NCBI RefSeq assembly: GCF_036898095.1 | Contig: NC_090767.1 | Coordinates: 31,785,933 to 31,849,932, forward strand | DNA: 64,000 bases | Reading direction: 5' to 3' | Origin: Palaemon carinicauda | Taxonomy: Eukaryota; Arthropoda; Malacostraca; Decapoda; Palaemonidae | Part shown: piece after piece, positions 1 to 7,914 of the stretch | Numbering within the stretch: the stretch's first letter is position 1 | How the letters are laid out: each line of letters opens with the position of its first letter | Program-made: the position numbers and the translations under genes | Notes under the pieces: model-generated | Seen by the model: only the letters and a program-made list of their open reading frames with translations | Told to the model about the DNA's origin: nothing | Databases searched by the model: none

Positions 1-19
1 TTTTTTTTAATTCTCAATT

Positions 20-88
20 TTGTGGAGTACAGAATCAGTTCTGCTCCTAATAACACACAGCATCTTCACAACGTTTTAATATCAATAA
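20..88. repeat. Dispersed repeat fragment, inverted partner at 38,950-39,020
   Basis: The stretch with GGAGTACAG, CTCCTA and GCATCTTCACAACGTTT matches, in reverse complement and with small gaps, the sequence near 38,950-39,020. It is a diverged dispersed repeat of unknown class; the left part may run out of the window. No coding content is seen. Confidence 0.55.
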
Positions 89-189
89 TAGGAATAATCC
101 ATTAAACTTATAAGTGGGAAGGTTTAGCTCGAAATGTCAAAAGGATTGTGCATATTGTGATTCAAGCATCATGAATTCTCTCTTCATGT

Positions 190-430
190 CTGCCATATTG
201 GAATTCAAAATGGCCGTTGTTTGAAATCTACATTTTCGATTATCTTTGGGTCTAATGCTGCTATTGACTCTACTCTGGTGCCCAAATGTATGTTTTGGGA
301 GGAAAGGAATCCGATGTTTACAATCTGCATTGTGTATCTTTATGAATTAGCCAACATATTGGATTTCAAAATGGCCGCCACTTGAATTCTACATGTGCGA
401 TAAACTCTGGGTCGAATATTTTTACAGTAC
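190..430. repeat. Two diverged tandem copies of a ~161-bp unit
   Basis: A block centred on CATATTGGA(A/T)TTCAAAATGGCC near 195-220 recurs at 356-380, about 161 bases later. In both copies it is followed by a TCTACAT..CGAT..CTGGGTC-like stretch. This is probably the edge of an old satellite or the repeated part of a mobile element. The rest of 1-580 is AT-rich and shows nothing else I can name. Confidence 0.5.
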
Positions 431-580
431 ATGACAATATCCATTTTTCAAAATGACATACTTTATTACAGTACTCCACTTAATTCATGAGAGATGAATA
501 TTCATCATCATATATTTTTGACAAGACAACATTTTACTCAAAGTCTGTAAAGTAAAAATTGTTTGAGTTATTGATTAGAT

Positions 581-1570
581 TCATTGTTGTTCTAGGTTTA
601 AAGAAATACCGGTACCATGGAAGGAGTCTTTTGATGTTGTTGCACTGGGGTTGTGGCCTACGTTGTCTACAGCGGCAGTTGTAAACACTTCGCCACACAA
701 CTTTGGAGGGCAGACCACTTGTTCTCTGTGAAACTGTTTGCAGACACGGTTGCCCATCTGTGCTGAGAGCTGGAGCACTCTGTCATACGAGATGCTTAAG
801 CCAAGGTGTGAAAGTCTGTCGACTAATTCTTTCTTGCGTGTATGAGCATGCAACATCATCCCTATGTATGTTGGAAGTAGGGTCTCTTGTGCAACACTGT
901 GCCTGACACAGGTGGACGATGTGGTGCCACGAGTTCGCTTGTGTTTGACCCTGTTGAACTTCAGTATCTGGGCTGTGGTAATTGCTGCAGGGTTAGTGTC
1001 TTCCGTCTGGTCCTTGATGCTGGGTCCCTCGAGAATCATGCTGACTGGTGCAAACAGCAACGGTGGCACAGATTCTTCTTGACATCCTTCAGGGAATCCT
1101 GTGAAGGGCTTGGCTTCTCCAAACATATGGTGGCGAACAATGTGTGCACCACGTGCAAGACGGACTGCATCACTATCACTGTCCAGTTCGCAGGCTTTGT
1201 CAAGAGCAGCACCGAAATCTTTTTCAAATGCCATCAATATGTCTCTCCCCTTGGTGTGTGCTCGCACGTCAGGAAACTGAGATAGCAGTCTCTGTTTCAG
1301 TCGTGTGGAGTAGACTCTCGTATCGAGCTGCACTCCGAGCTGTTCCATTCTCGACTGATATAGGTGGACAAGATCGCCCAATCTAAATACTACTGCTGTC
1401 TCCTCATCTTGTCTTGTTTCTTCAATGTAGAGGACGAGTTCAGCAAAGGCTACTGCCGACATTGCTCTCTCTTGGTGTGAGTCCTGTGGTCCTGTTGATT
1501 GGACCGATCTCGCGCGGTTGTAAAGTCCTATCAAGCACTGCAGGTGATACTGGGCGTCCAACGCAACCAT
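581..1570 (-). CDS. Uncharacterised 329-aa protein, probably a truncated member of a multicopy family
   Basis: This is an uninterrupted minus-strand frame of 329 codons. I see no signal peptide, membrane segment or familiar enzyme motif. The C-terminal third (PTYIGMMLHAHTRKKELVDR and AAVDNVGHNPSATTSKDSFH) resembles, from memory, anonymous proteins that are numerous in cnidarian, mollusc and crustacean genomes. That copy number suggests cargo of a mobile element rather than a single-copy host gene; this is inference. The first ATG lies right beside the break with a LINE remnant on the other strand (from about 1,575), so the true N-terminus is probably missing. The protein also ends soon after the conserved HGTGISL motif, which suggests 3' truncation. 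The frame is open, yet it may simply be a young fragment. Function unknown. Confidence 0.5.
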   Translation of the reverse strand: MVALDAQYHLQCLIGLYNRARSVQSTGPQDSHQERAMSAVAFAELVLYIEETRQDEETAVVFRLGDLVHLYQSRMEQLGVQLDTRVYSTRLKQRLLSQFPDVRAHTKGRDILMAFEKDFGAALDKACELDSDSDAVRLARGAHIVRHHMFGEAKPFTGFPEGCQEESVPPLLFAPVSMILEGPSIKDQTEDTNPAAITTAQILKFNRVKHKRTRGTTSSTCVRHSVAQETLLPTYIGMMLHAHTRKKELVDRLSHLGLSISYDRVLQLSAQMGNRVCKQFHREQVVCPPKLCGEVFTTAAVDNVGHNPSATTSKDSFHGTGISLNLEQQ

Positions 1571-1574
1571 GTGT

Positions 1575-2760
1575 AGGGGAAGCTAAATTTTTAGGATTTA
1601 TTCTTTATTGTAGGTTGACATGGATTCCACACTTAAAGGCATAAAAAGCTAAATGTCTTGAGGCTCTGAATCTTTTTAAAGTATTGTCCCATACATCATG
1701 GGGGCAGACCATAAAACTATTTTAAAATTATACAAGGACTTAATTTTTTTTTCAAAAATTAGTTATGGATGCAAAATGTATTCCTCAGCCACCCTAAGCC
1801 CATTAAAAATATTAGATTCAATACATCATGCTGGTATTAGATTGTCCACAGGAGCGTTTAGAACCTCGCCTATCCCTAGTCTAGTTGCTGATGCTGGAGA
1901 GTTGCCTTTAGACCATTACCGAATGTCTTCTATTATTCGGTATTGGTTTAGGTTGCAAAGACCCTAATTCTTTAGCCTTTCATACCGCAAGCCTTGTAAG
2001 GCACTCAACATACTTTGAGTTGCACCCAAAATCTCTTCAACCTTATGGCTTTTGGGTGAAACAGTTATTAAAAAGTCTTGATATAAGTAGAAGTAAGGTG
2101 CTCTCATTTAAGATATCATCAACCGCTCTGTGGAAATTACCAGATATATATTTTTGTAAATATTTTTGGTGTTAAAAAAAAAATTACTGTATTAGAAGCT
2201 AGGTGTCTTTTTATGGAACATGAAGAACATAGGGAATCAACTTTTATATATACCAATGGCTCCAAATCTGATGCTGGCGTTAGATTAGGAGTATTTAGTA
2301 GTTCTTATAACTGTTTAGGTGCACTTCCTTCAATGTCTTCCATATTTACTGCTGAAATATATGGCATACTAACCGCTATTGAGAAAATAGCGTTAAAAGC
2401 AGAGGGCAATTTTACCATTTATAGTGATTCAAGAAGTGTCCTTCAAGCTTTAGAAGGTTTTAATTCTAGTAACCCTTTAGTTTTAGAGATTTTAGAGTGG
2501 CTTTCAATTATTGGAATTATTGGCCTCAAAGGCATAACAGTTTGATTTTGCTGGGTTCCGGCACACGTAGGTGTGTCTGGATAAGGAAGAGGCAGTTTCA
2601 CTGGCAAAGAGAGCTGCAGCTGAGTTTCTGCCAAGAAGGTATCCCATTCTTTGTAATGATTTTTTACCAGCAATTAAGAATTTTATTTATAACAGCTGGC
2701 AACAGTAACGTCCTTACAGTCTAACCGAAAATAAGATGAGAGAAATTGCGAATTAAATAT
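1575..2760 (+). pseudogene. Decayed LINE (I/Jockey-like): RT C-terminus plus RNase H
   Basis: Translation in shifting frames gives the late part of a non-LTR reverse transcriptase: KFLGFILYCRLTWIPHLKA, then TSWGADHKTILKLYKDLI and SYGCKMYSSA. An RNase H domain follows (YTNGSKSDAG, FTAEIYGILTAIEKI, TIYSDSRSVLQALEG, then VPAHVGVSG across a frame change). The usual catalytic Asp of the YTDGS motif reads Asn here. Frameshifts and stops at several points make it non-functional. Everything upstream of the thumb region is absent, so it is 5'-truncated as LINE insertions usually are. Bases 2,760-2,977 are probably its 3' untranslated tail, cut by the gypsy insertion. Confidence 0.8.
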
Positions 2761-2977
2761 AATATTTGTCGAAAAAAGTTAACCTGTTCCTTGTCTTACA
2801 TTTCCTTCTATGCTAATTTCTTGTGTATATATGACAAGACTTAATTATCGCTTTATATATAATCTTAACATTATCTTCCCGTAGCTGTTCGCTCCGCAAA
2901 ATTAGTTTGCGGGCACTCTATCCCATAGTAGATAGGCTGTAAAGCTTCTAATCTTATAGATACTACTGTAATTAGGC

Positions 2978-3310
2978 TGTAAGGACACCGATCCCTTCGT
3001 CGTCCAGAAAATCGACAAACTACTTATTTATTTAAATTCTCTCTTCGCCACACTGTGGTGTCCTATGTATATATATTCCGCTCTACCAGAGCTACATTTT
3101 GATATATGTATCGTTTCATGACATGTTTTTTTTAATCCATAATTCATATATTTGTAAGTGTAAGAAAACACATATATTTTGGCGGGCACTTCAATCTGAC
3201 TTGGCGCCAATGTAATCCTACGTTTCCGTCCGCACCTTGTTATGTATTTCCGTGCGCATTCAAATAAAGTATCAGTTGATCTTGGTGACGCTTGTCTCAC
3301 TGTCCTTACA
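2978..3310 (+). repeat. 5' LTR of gypsy element
   Basis: 333 bp, TGTAAGG...CCTTACA. It differs from the 3' LTR at two sites: T versus C in the ATTTATTTAAA stretch near 3,030 and T versus G in the T-run near 3,127. AATAAA at 3,263-3,268 can serve as poly(A) signal. The LTR would hold the promoter. Confidence 0.96.
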
Positions 3311-3312
3311 AC

Positions 3313-3330
3313 TGGTGACCCCGGAGTTGA
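3313..3330 (+). promoter_or_regulatory. Primer binding site, tRNA-Trp type
   Basis: Two bases after the LTR the sequence reads TGGTGACCCCGGAGTTGA. The first eleven bases are the complement of the usual 3' end of eukaryotic tRNA-Trp, the primer known for CsRn1-type elements; the later part matches less well. Confidence 0.8.
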
Positions 3331-3462
3331 AAGTAGCATCAGCGGTTTTGGCTTTGCCATTAACGGACTTATTACGGCCGTGCTACCTTCTACATACTCC
3401 GTTACCTTAGGCAAGAACCTGCCTTTGGTTCTCCCACACTTCAGTGAACGTAAGGCAGTAGG

Positions 3463-5247
3463 ATGAGCTTAACCGACATATCAACCTCTCACCTCTTCGC
3501 CGACTCGTCGTCTGGCCACGATGTGGGAAGCAACACGCCCATCGCACCCAACGGCCTCGCCTCCACGCCCAAAGTCAAACTGCCGCCCTTTTCTCAACAC
3601 AACACCGCTTCCTGGTTCCTGAGAGCGGACGTACTCTTCCGCGTCGCTAGACTCAGCGACTCCTGCGCCAAGGCTGACATACCTGAAGAAGTATTCGACA
3701 AGATTTCCCCATGGCTCGACGCCCAGGCCGGCCAAGTTTCATACGACGACCTGAGAACGAAACTCATCGGTATCTACTCCCTCTCCGTCTCAGCAAGGGC
3801 ACAGAAAGTACTGGACCTCGCCGGCAAGCCCATGGGTGACACCTCTCCTGTCGAGGCGTGGGACGAGCTAACCGGCCTGCTCATGCTCCCCGAAACAGAC
3901 AGCAACGGCCGACGACGTGAGATTAGCTTATCTCGCGAGATCTTTCTTCGACGCCTACCACAGGACGTACGGGCCCAATTGACAGACGCCGACACGCTCC
4001 CGATGAACGAACTCCTGTCGAAGGCTCAGAAGCTCCACGAGGCCTCCAAAGCATCTCGCCTCGGAGCATCATCGTCAACACCGCCTCCGTTCTCCTCCTT
4101 CAGCAGCTGCTCTTCCATAGACTCCTCGGCAATGGCCCTCGAGGACGACGAGATCAACATTCTATCAAGAAAGAAACCACCGCAACCGACGCAACCAAAC
4201 CCTAGGCCTAACCCAGCATGGTGCTTCTACCACCAACAGTTCGGCAGTGACGCCAAGAAATGTAGAGCACCATGCAGTTTCCCTAGAAGACGACGCCAGA
4301 AGCATCTTACTGCCACCATCGCGGCCGCAGTTAACCATAACAAGATTGGTTTCTGTATCCTCGATACCATTTCCAACCGTAGACTCATGGTGGACACCGG
4401 CGCAATGCAGTCAACGTTCCCTCCTTCGAAGTCCGACCTAGACCGTGGTCCCGACAAAAACGCTCCCTCACTCATCGCCGCCAACAGATCTCCCATACGG
4501 TGCTATGGAATCAAGACCCTCAAGATATCTATCATGGGCCGTTCGTATTCTTGGCCCTTCGCTATCGCCGACGTCAATCGCCCCCTCCTCGGTGCGGATT
4601 TCCTAGCCCACCACGGACTCCTCGTCGATGTCGCTAACAGACGTCTCATCGACACGGGGACCTGCCAGTCTCGCGCCCTAGAACATGGCCCTGCAACAAT
4701 GTCCGTATCCGCCGTAACAACGCACCCCTACGCCGACCTCCTACGAGAGTTTCCCGAGGTTTTCAAGCCCGAGCTCCGACACTCGCCAGGTTCCCCGTCC
4801 AAGCATGGCATCTACCACCACATCACAACGACAGGACCTTCCACTCACGCCAAATTCCGCCGCCTCCCGCCTCAGAAACTGAAGGATGCCAAACGCGCCT
4901 TCGAGGACATGGAACGCAGGGGTATCTGTAAGAAAGCATCGAGCCCCTGGGCATCACCCCTGCACATGGTTAAAAAGCCGGACGGGTCCTGGAGACCTTG
5001 CGGCGACTACAGGCGCCTCAACCTCATCACAACGCCCGATCACTACCCACTGCCCAACATGCAGGACCTAACGAACGCGTTGCACGGCGCAAGGTTTTTT
5101 ACCAAGATGGACCTTCTCAAGTCTTACTTCCAGGTCCCCGTATTCCCGGAAGATATCCCGAAAACTGCCATTGTAACGCCGTTCGGATCCTACACCTTCG
5201 CATACTCAACCTTCGGTCTACGCAACGCCGGGGCAACCTTCCAATGA
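3463..5247 (+). CDS. gag-pol: Gag, protease and N-terminal half of reverse transcriptase (gypsy)
   Basis: 594 codons from ATG 3,463 to an in-frame TGA. Residues ~1-245 are Gag (capsid-like, with VKLPPFSQHNTASWFLRADV). Residues ~254-270 form a CHCC zinc finger (C-x2-H-x9-C-x3-C), the variant known from the CsRn1 group. The aspartic protease active site DTGA starts at residue ~311. RT begins near residue 465 and runs through KPDGSWRPCGDYR, FTKMDLLKSYF and TPFGSYTFAYSTFGLRNAGA. The frame stops within the RT palm, three residues after the GATF motif, at the point where related elements carry an Arg; a single C-to-T change in an Arg codon explains it. The same frame continues at once downstream. 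A short Gag-Pro-partial RT product is the most this frame could give without readthrough. Confidence 0.93.
   Translation: MSLTDISTSHLFADSSSGHDVGSNTPIAPNGLASTPKVKLPPFSQHNTASWFLRADVLFRVARLSDSCAKADIPEEVFDKISPWLDAQAGQVSYDDLRTKLIGIYSLSVSARAQKVLDLAGKPMGDTSPVEAWDELTGLLMLPETDSNGRRREISLSREIFLRRLPQDVRAQLTDADTLPMNELLSKAQKLHEASKASRLGASSSTPPPFSSFSSCSSIDSSAMALEDDEINILSRKKPPQPTQPNPRPNPAWCFYHQQFGSDAKKCRAPCSFPRRRRQKHLTATIAAAVNHNKIGFCILDTISNRRLMVDTGAMQSTFPPSKSDLDRGPDKNAPSLIAANRSPIRCYGIKTLKISIMGRSYSWPFAIADVNRPLLGADFLAHHGLLVDVANRRLIDTGTCQSRALEHGPATMSVSAVTTHPYADLLREFPEVFKPELRHSPGSPSKHGIYHHITTTGPSTHAKFRRLPPQKLKDAKRAFEDMERRGICKKASSPWASPLHMVKKPDGSWRPCGDYRRLNLITTPDHYPLPNMQDLTNALHGARFFTKMDLLKSYFQVPVFPEDIPKTAIVTPFGSYTFAYSTFGLRNAGATFQ
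5245..5247 (+). other. Premature in-frame TGA in gypsy pol
   Basis: The upstream frame (from 3,463) and the downstream frame (to 7,437) are the same reading frame, separated only by this TGA. It lies inside the conserved RT palm, not at a gag/pol border, so a mutation is likelier than programmed readthrough. Confidence 0.85.
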
Positions 5248-5250
5248 CTT

Positions 5251-7437
5251 ATGGATAGCATTCTGGGTGACCTACCTTTCTGCGTCTGCTACGTCGACGA
5301 CATCCTGATATTCTCGAAAACCAAGGAGGAACACCGGGGACACGTCCGCACCGTCCTAAAGCGCCTACAGGAGAACGGCCTAGTCGTACGCTTCGACAAA
5401 TGTACGTTCGGTGCGGAGGGAGTGGATTTCCTTGGTCATCGTGTATCCTCGCGCGGGGTAAAACCCATGACAACCAAAGTCGACGCCATCAGGAAGTTCC
5501 CAATACCTACGACCATTCGCCAACTTCAGGAGTTCTTGGGAATGGTCAATTACTACAGGCGCTTCATCCCCAACATCGCACAAACCCTGTCACCCCTCGA
5601 CGACGTCCTGAAAGGAAAAGCAAAAAAACTCGAGTGGGGCTTGCCCCAGCAACAGGTATTCGCTCGGACGAAGGATGCCCTTGCGAATGCCACCACCCTG
5701 GCTCATTTCGACGACAACGCGCCCCTGCGACTAACGACCGACGCCAGCAACGTCGCCTGCGGGGCTGTGCTTGAGCAACTCGTCGATGGTTCTCCTCGAC
5801 CGCTGGCATTCTTCAGCAAGAAATTGAAACCCGCCGAAACAAGATACAGCACCTTCGATAGGGAACTCCTCGCTGTCTACCTCGCCGTCCGCCACTTCAG
5901 GCACATCTTGGAGGGTACCCCCTTCACGATTGCAACGGATCATCAACACCTCGTCCACGCCTTCACGAAATCAACGGACGCATGGTCATCCCGACAACAA
6001 CGTCATCTCGCATCAATCGCCGAATTCGGGTGCACCATACGTTACGTCCCAGGAAAGAAAAACCCAGTCGCGGACGCCCTTTCAAGGATTGAAATTGACG
6101 CGATCCACCTGGGAATCGACTACGCCAATCTCGCAACCGAACAACGCACCGACCGAGAAGCACAGGTTCACCTGACGGAGCCATCCGCGCTCAAGATAAG
6201 TGCGGTTCCCCTCGGACCAGCAGGAGTAACTATTCTTTGCGACACCAGCACGGGCCGCCCTCGTCCCTGGGTACCAGCCTCCTGCAGAAGGAAAATATTC
6301 GATATCATCCACGGACTTTCGCACCCCTCAGGACGCACCACCGCTCGCCTTCTGTCTGAAAAGTTTGTCTGGCCAGGGATAAAAAAGGACGCCCGGGAAG
6401 GGGCGAGGTCATGCATCAACTGCCAGTCAAGCAAGGTCAGCCGTCACACCGAATCGGGGATGGGCGATTTTCCCCAGCCAAAAAGACGTTTCGGACATAT
6501 ACATATCGACGTCGTGGGACCATTGCCCCCTTCTGGATCCGCTCGCTACCTACTTACGATCATCGATCGCTCCACGAGGTGGTTGGAGGCATCGCCGATG
6601 ACCGAAGCTATGACTCAAGCATGTGCCGAAGCCCTCCTGTCAAGCTGGGTGAGCAGGTTTGGCGTTCCTGACGACATCACGACTGACAGAGGCCCCGCTT
6701 TCCTCTCAGAAATATGGCTGGCTTTGGCGAACCTGATGGGGACGACGCTCCACAGCACCACGGCATACAACCCCGCGGCAAACGGCATGGTCGAACGAAC
6801 GCACCGCGCCCTCAAGGCGTCCCTGATGGCGAGCTGCACCGACGGGGACTGGAAATCACGACTTCCTTGGGTACTCCTCGGCCTTCGCACCGCCCCTCGC
6901 GCAGACGGCGAACCTTCGCCCTCCGAAAAAGTTTACGGGGAAACGCTCGCAGTTCCTGGCGAATTCTTTCCCTCATCAACCGACGACACGCAGCTGGATC
7001 ACCTAAGGGATATCGCCAGGAAGTTCAGGCCGTGTCTCAAAACTTACCAGGACAGAACCAAGCACTTCAAGCCAAAAAGCCTGGATGACTGCAAGTACGT
7101 TTTCGTCCGTGTCGACGCTCATCGACAACCACTGACTAGACCTTATCGAGGTCCCTACCGGGTTGTTAAAAAGACAACGAAAGCCTTCCTTCTCGACGTC
7201 CATGGCCAAGAGGACTGGGTCTCTATAGACCGCGTGAAACCAGCGTTTCTCGAAGGAAGCGACACCGCCTCCGCTGGACCTGGCAGACCCAGAGTTCCGC
7301 CACAAAACAAGCCGCCCAACGAAGGAAAAATCATCAAACGACGTCAAGAGGAAGAGATCCTTACACCGACCGCCAGTGCGCCCCTCTGTTCAAAAACAAG
7401 AGGAACCCTCCGACGCCCGAAGAGATACGAAGATTGA
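5251..7437 (+). CDS. pol: Reverse transcriptase C-half, RNase H, integrase (gypsy)
   Basis: 728 codons in the frame of the preceding Gag-Pro segment; the listed ATG is only the first Met after the stop. RT active site YVDD is at residues 14-17. RNase H starts with TTDAS (catalytic Asp ~164) and includes YSTFDRELLAVYLAVRHFRH. Integrase has an intact HHCC zinc finger (His 354 and 358, Cys 388 and 391) and a DD35E core (Asp 420 in HIDVVG, Asp 479 in TTDRGPAF, Glu 515 in GMVERTHRALK). A GPY/F module (RPYRGPYRVV) follows near residues 629-638. I see no chromodomain. All listed catalytic residues are present, so only the upstream stop disables the element. The 3' end runs to within about 45 bp of the polypurine tract and 3' LTR. 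Confidence 0.95.
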   Translation: MDSILGDLPFCVCYVDDILIFSKTKEEHRGHVRTVLKRLQENGLVVRFDKCTFGAEGVDFLGHRVSSRGVKPMTTKVDAIRKFPIPTTIRQLQEFLGMVNYYRRFIPNIAQTLSPLDDVLKGKAKKLEWGLPQQQVFARTKDALANATTLAHFDDNAPLRLTTDASNVACGAVLEQLVDGSPRPLAFFSKKLKPAETRYSTFDRELLAVYLAVRHFRHILEGTPFTIATDHQHLVHAFTKSTDAWSSRQQRHLASIAEFGCTIRYVPGKKNPVADALSRIEIDAIHLGIDYANLATEQRTDREAQVHLTEPSALKISAVPLGPAGVTILCDTSTGRPRPWVPASCRRKIFDIIHGLSHPSGRTTARLLSEKFVWPGIKKDAREGARSCINCQSSKVSRHTESGMGDFPQPKRRFGHIHIDVVGPLPPSGSARYLLTIIDRSTRWLEASPMTEAMTQACAEALLSSWVSRFGVPDDITTDRGPAFLSEIWLALANLMGTTLHSTTAYNPAANGMVERTHRALKASLMASCTDGDWKSRLPWVLLGLRTAPRADGEPSPSEKVYGETLAVPGEFFPSSTDDTQLDHLRDIARKFRPCLKTYQDRTKHFKPKSLDDCKYVFVRVDAHRQPLTRPYRGPYRVVKKTTKAFLLDVHGQEDWVSIDRVKPAFLEGSDTASAGPGRPRVPPQNKPPNEGKIIKRRQEEEILTPTASAPLCSKTRGTLRRPKRYED

Positions 7438-7465
7438 TCATCAGCCCTCTACGCCGCCCGATGTC

Positions 7466-7482
7466 TTGGGGGGGGGAGTACT
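7466..7482 (+). promoter_or_regulatory. Polypurine tract
   Basis: A run of eleven G (TTGGGGGGGGGGGAGTACT region) sits directly before the 3' LTR, the usual place for plus-strand priming. The same G-run precedes the LTR of the second copy at 44,456-44,476, where it is longer. Confidence 0.8.
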
Positions 7483-7815
7483 TGTAAGGACACCGATCCC
7501 TTCGTCGTCCAGAAAATCGACAAACTACTTATCTATTTAAATTCTCTCTTCGCCACACTGTGGTGTCCTATGTATATATATTCCGCTCTACCAGAGCTAC
7601 ATTTTGATATATGTATCGTTTCATGACATGTTTTTGTTAATCCATAATTCATATATTTGTAAGTGTAAGAAAACACATATATTTTGGCGGGCACTTCAAT
7701 CTGACTTGGCGCCAATGTAATCCTACGTTTCCGTCCGCACCTTGTTATGTATTTCCGTGCGCATTCAAATAAAGTATCAGTTGATCTTGGTGACGCTTGT
7801 CTCACTGTCCTTACA
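7483..7815 (+). repeat. 3' LTR of gypsy element
   Basis: 333 bp, same ends as the 5' LTR, two differences. AATAAA at 7,768-7,773. Confidence 0.96.
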
Positions 7816-7914
7816 TTAGTAAGAGTAGCTTGTATTCAATTCTCGCTTTTACCGGTAGCCAGTGTAATTTAATTAGTGCAGGGGTAACTCTTTCCCTATT
7901 GTGTAGTCCTTTTA
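7816..7914 (-). pseudogene. LINE C-terminal fragment, interrupted
   Basis: On the minus strand this reads LHWLPVKARIEYKLLLLM, the well-known motif near the end of many non-LTR polymerases. It is cut on one side by the gypsy LTR and on the other by the TTAA of the piggyBac-like element, so it is a remnant caught between two later insertions. Confidence 0.65.

Larger units (their letters stand above)
2978..7815 (+). mobile_element. Full-length Ty3/gypsy LTR retrotransposon, CsRn1-like
   Basis: Two 333-bp direct repeats beginning TGTAAGG and ending CCTTACA bound a gag-pol frame with primer binding site and polypurine tract. Three features point to the CsRn1 lineage: a CHCC (not CCHC) Gag zinc finger, a primer site matching tRNA-Trp, and a gag-pol in one frame. 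The two LTRs differ at two positions by my alignment, so the insertion is recent. The coding frame is broken by one in-frame TGA at 5,245-5,247, so this copy cannot make full Pol by itself. A possible 4-base target duplication is TTAG (2,972-2,975 and 7,816-7,819), but two extra bases lie between the left copy and the LTR. It landed between two unrelated LINE fragments. Confidence 0.96.
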
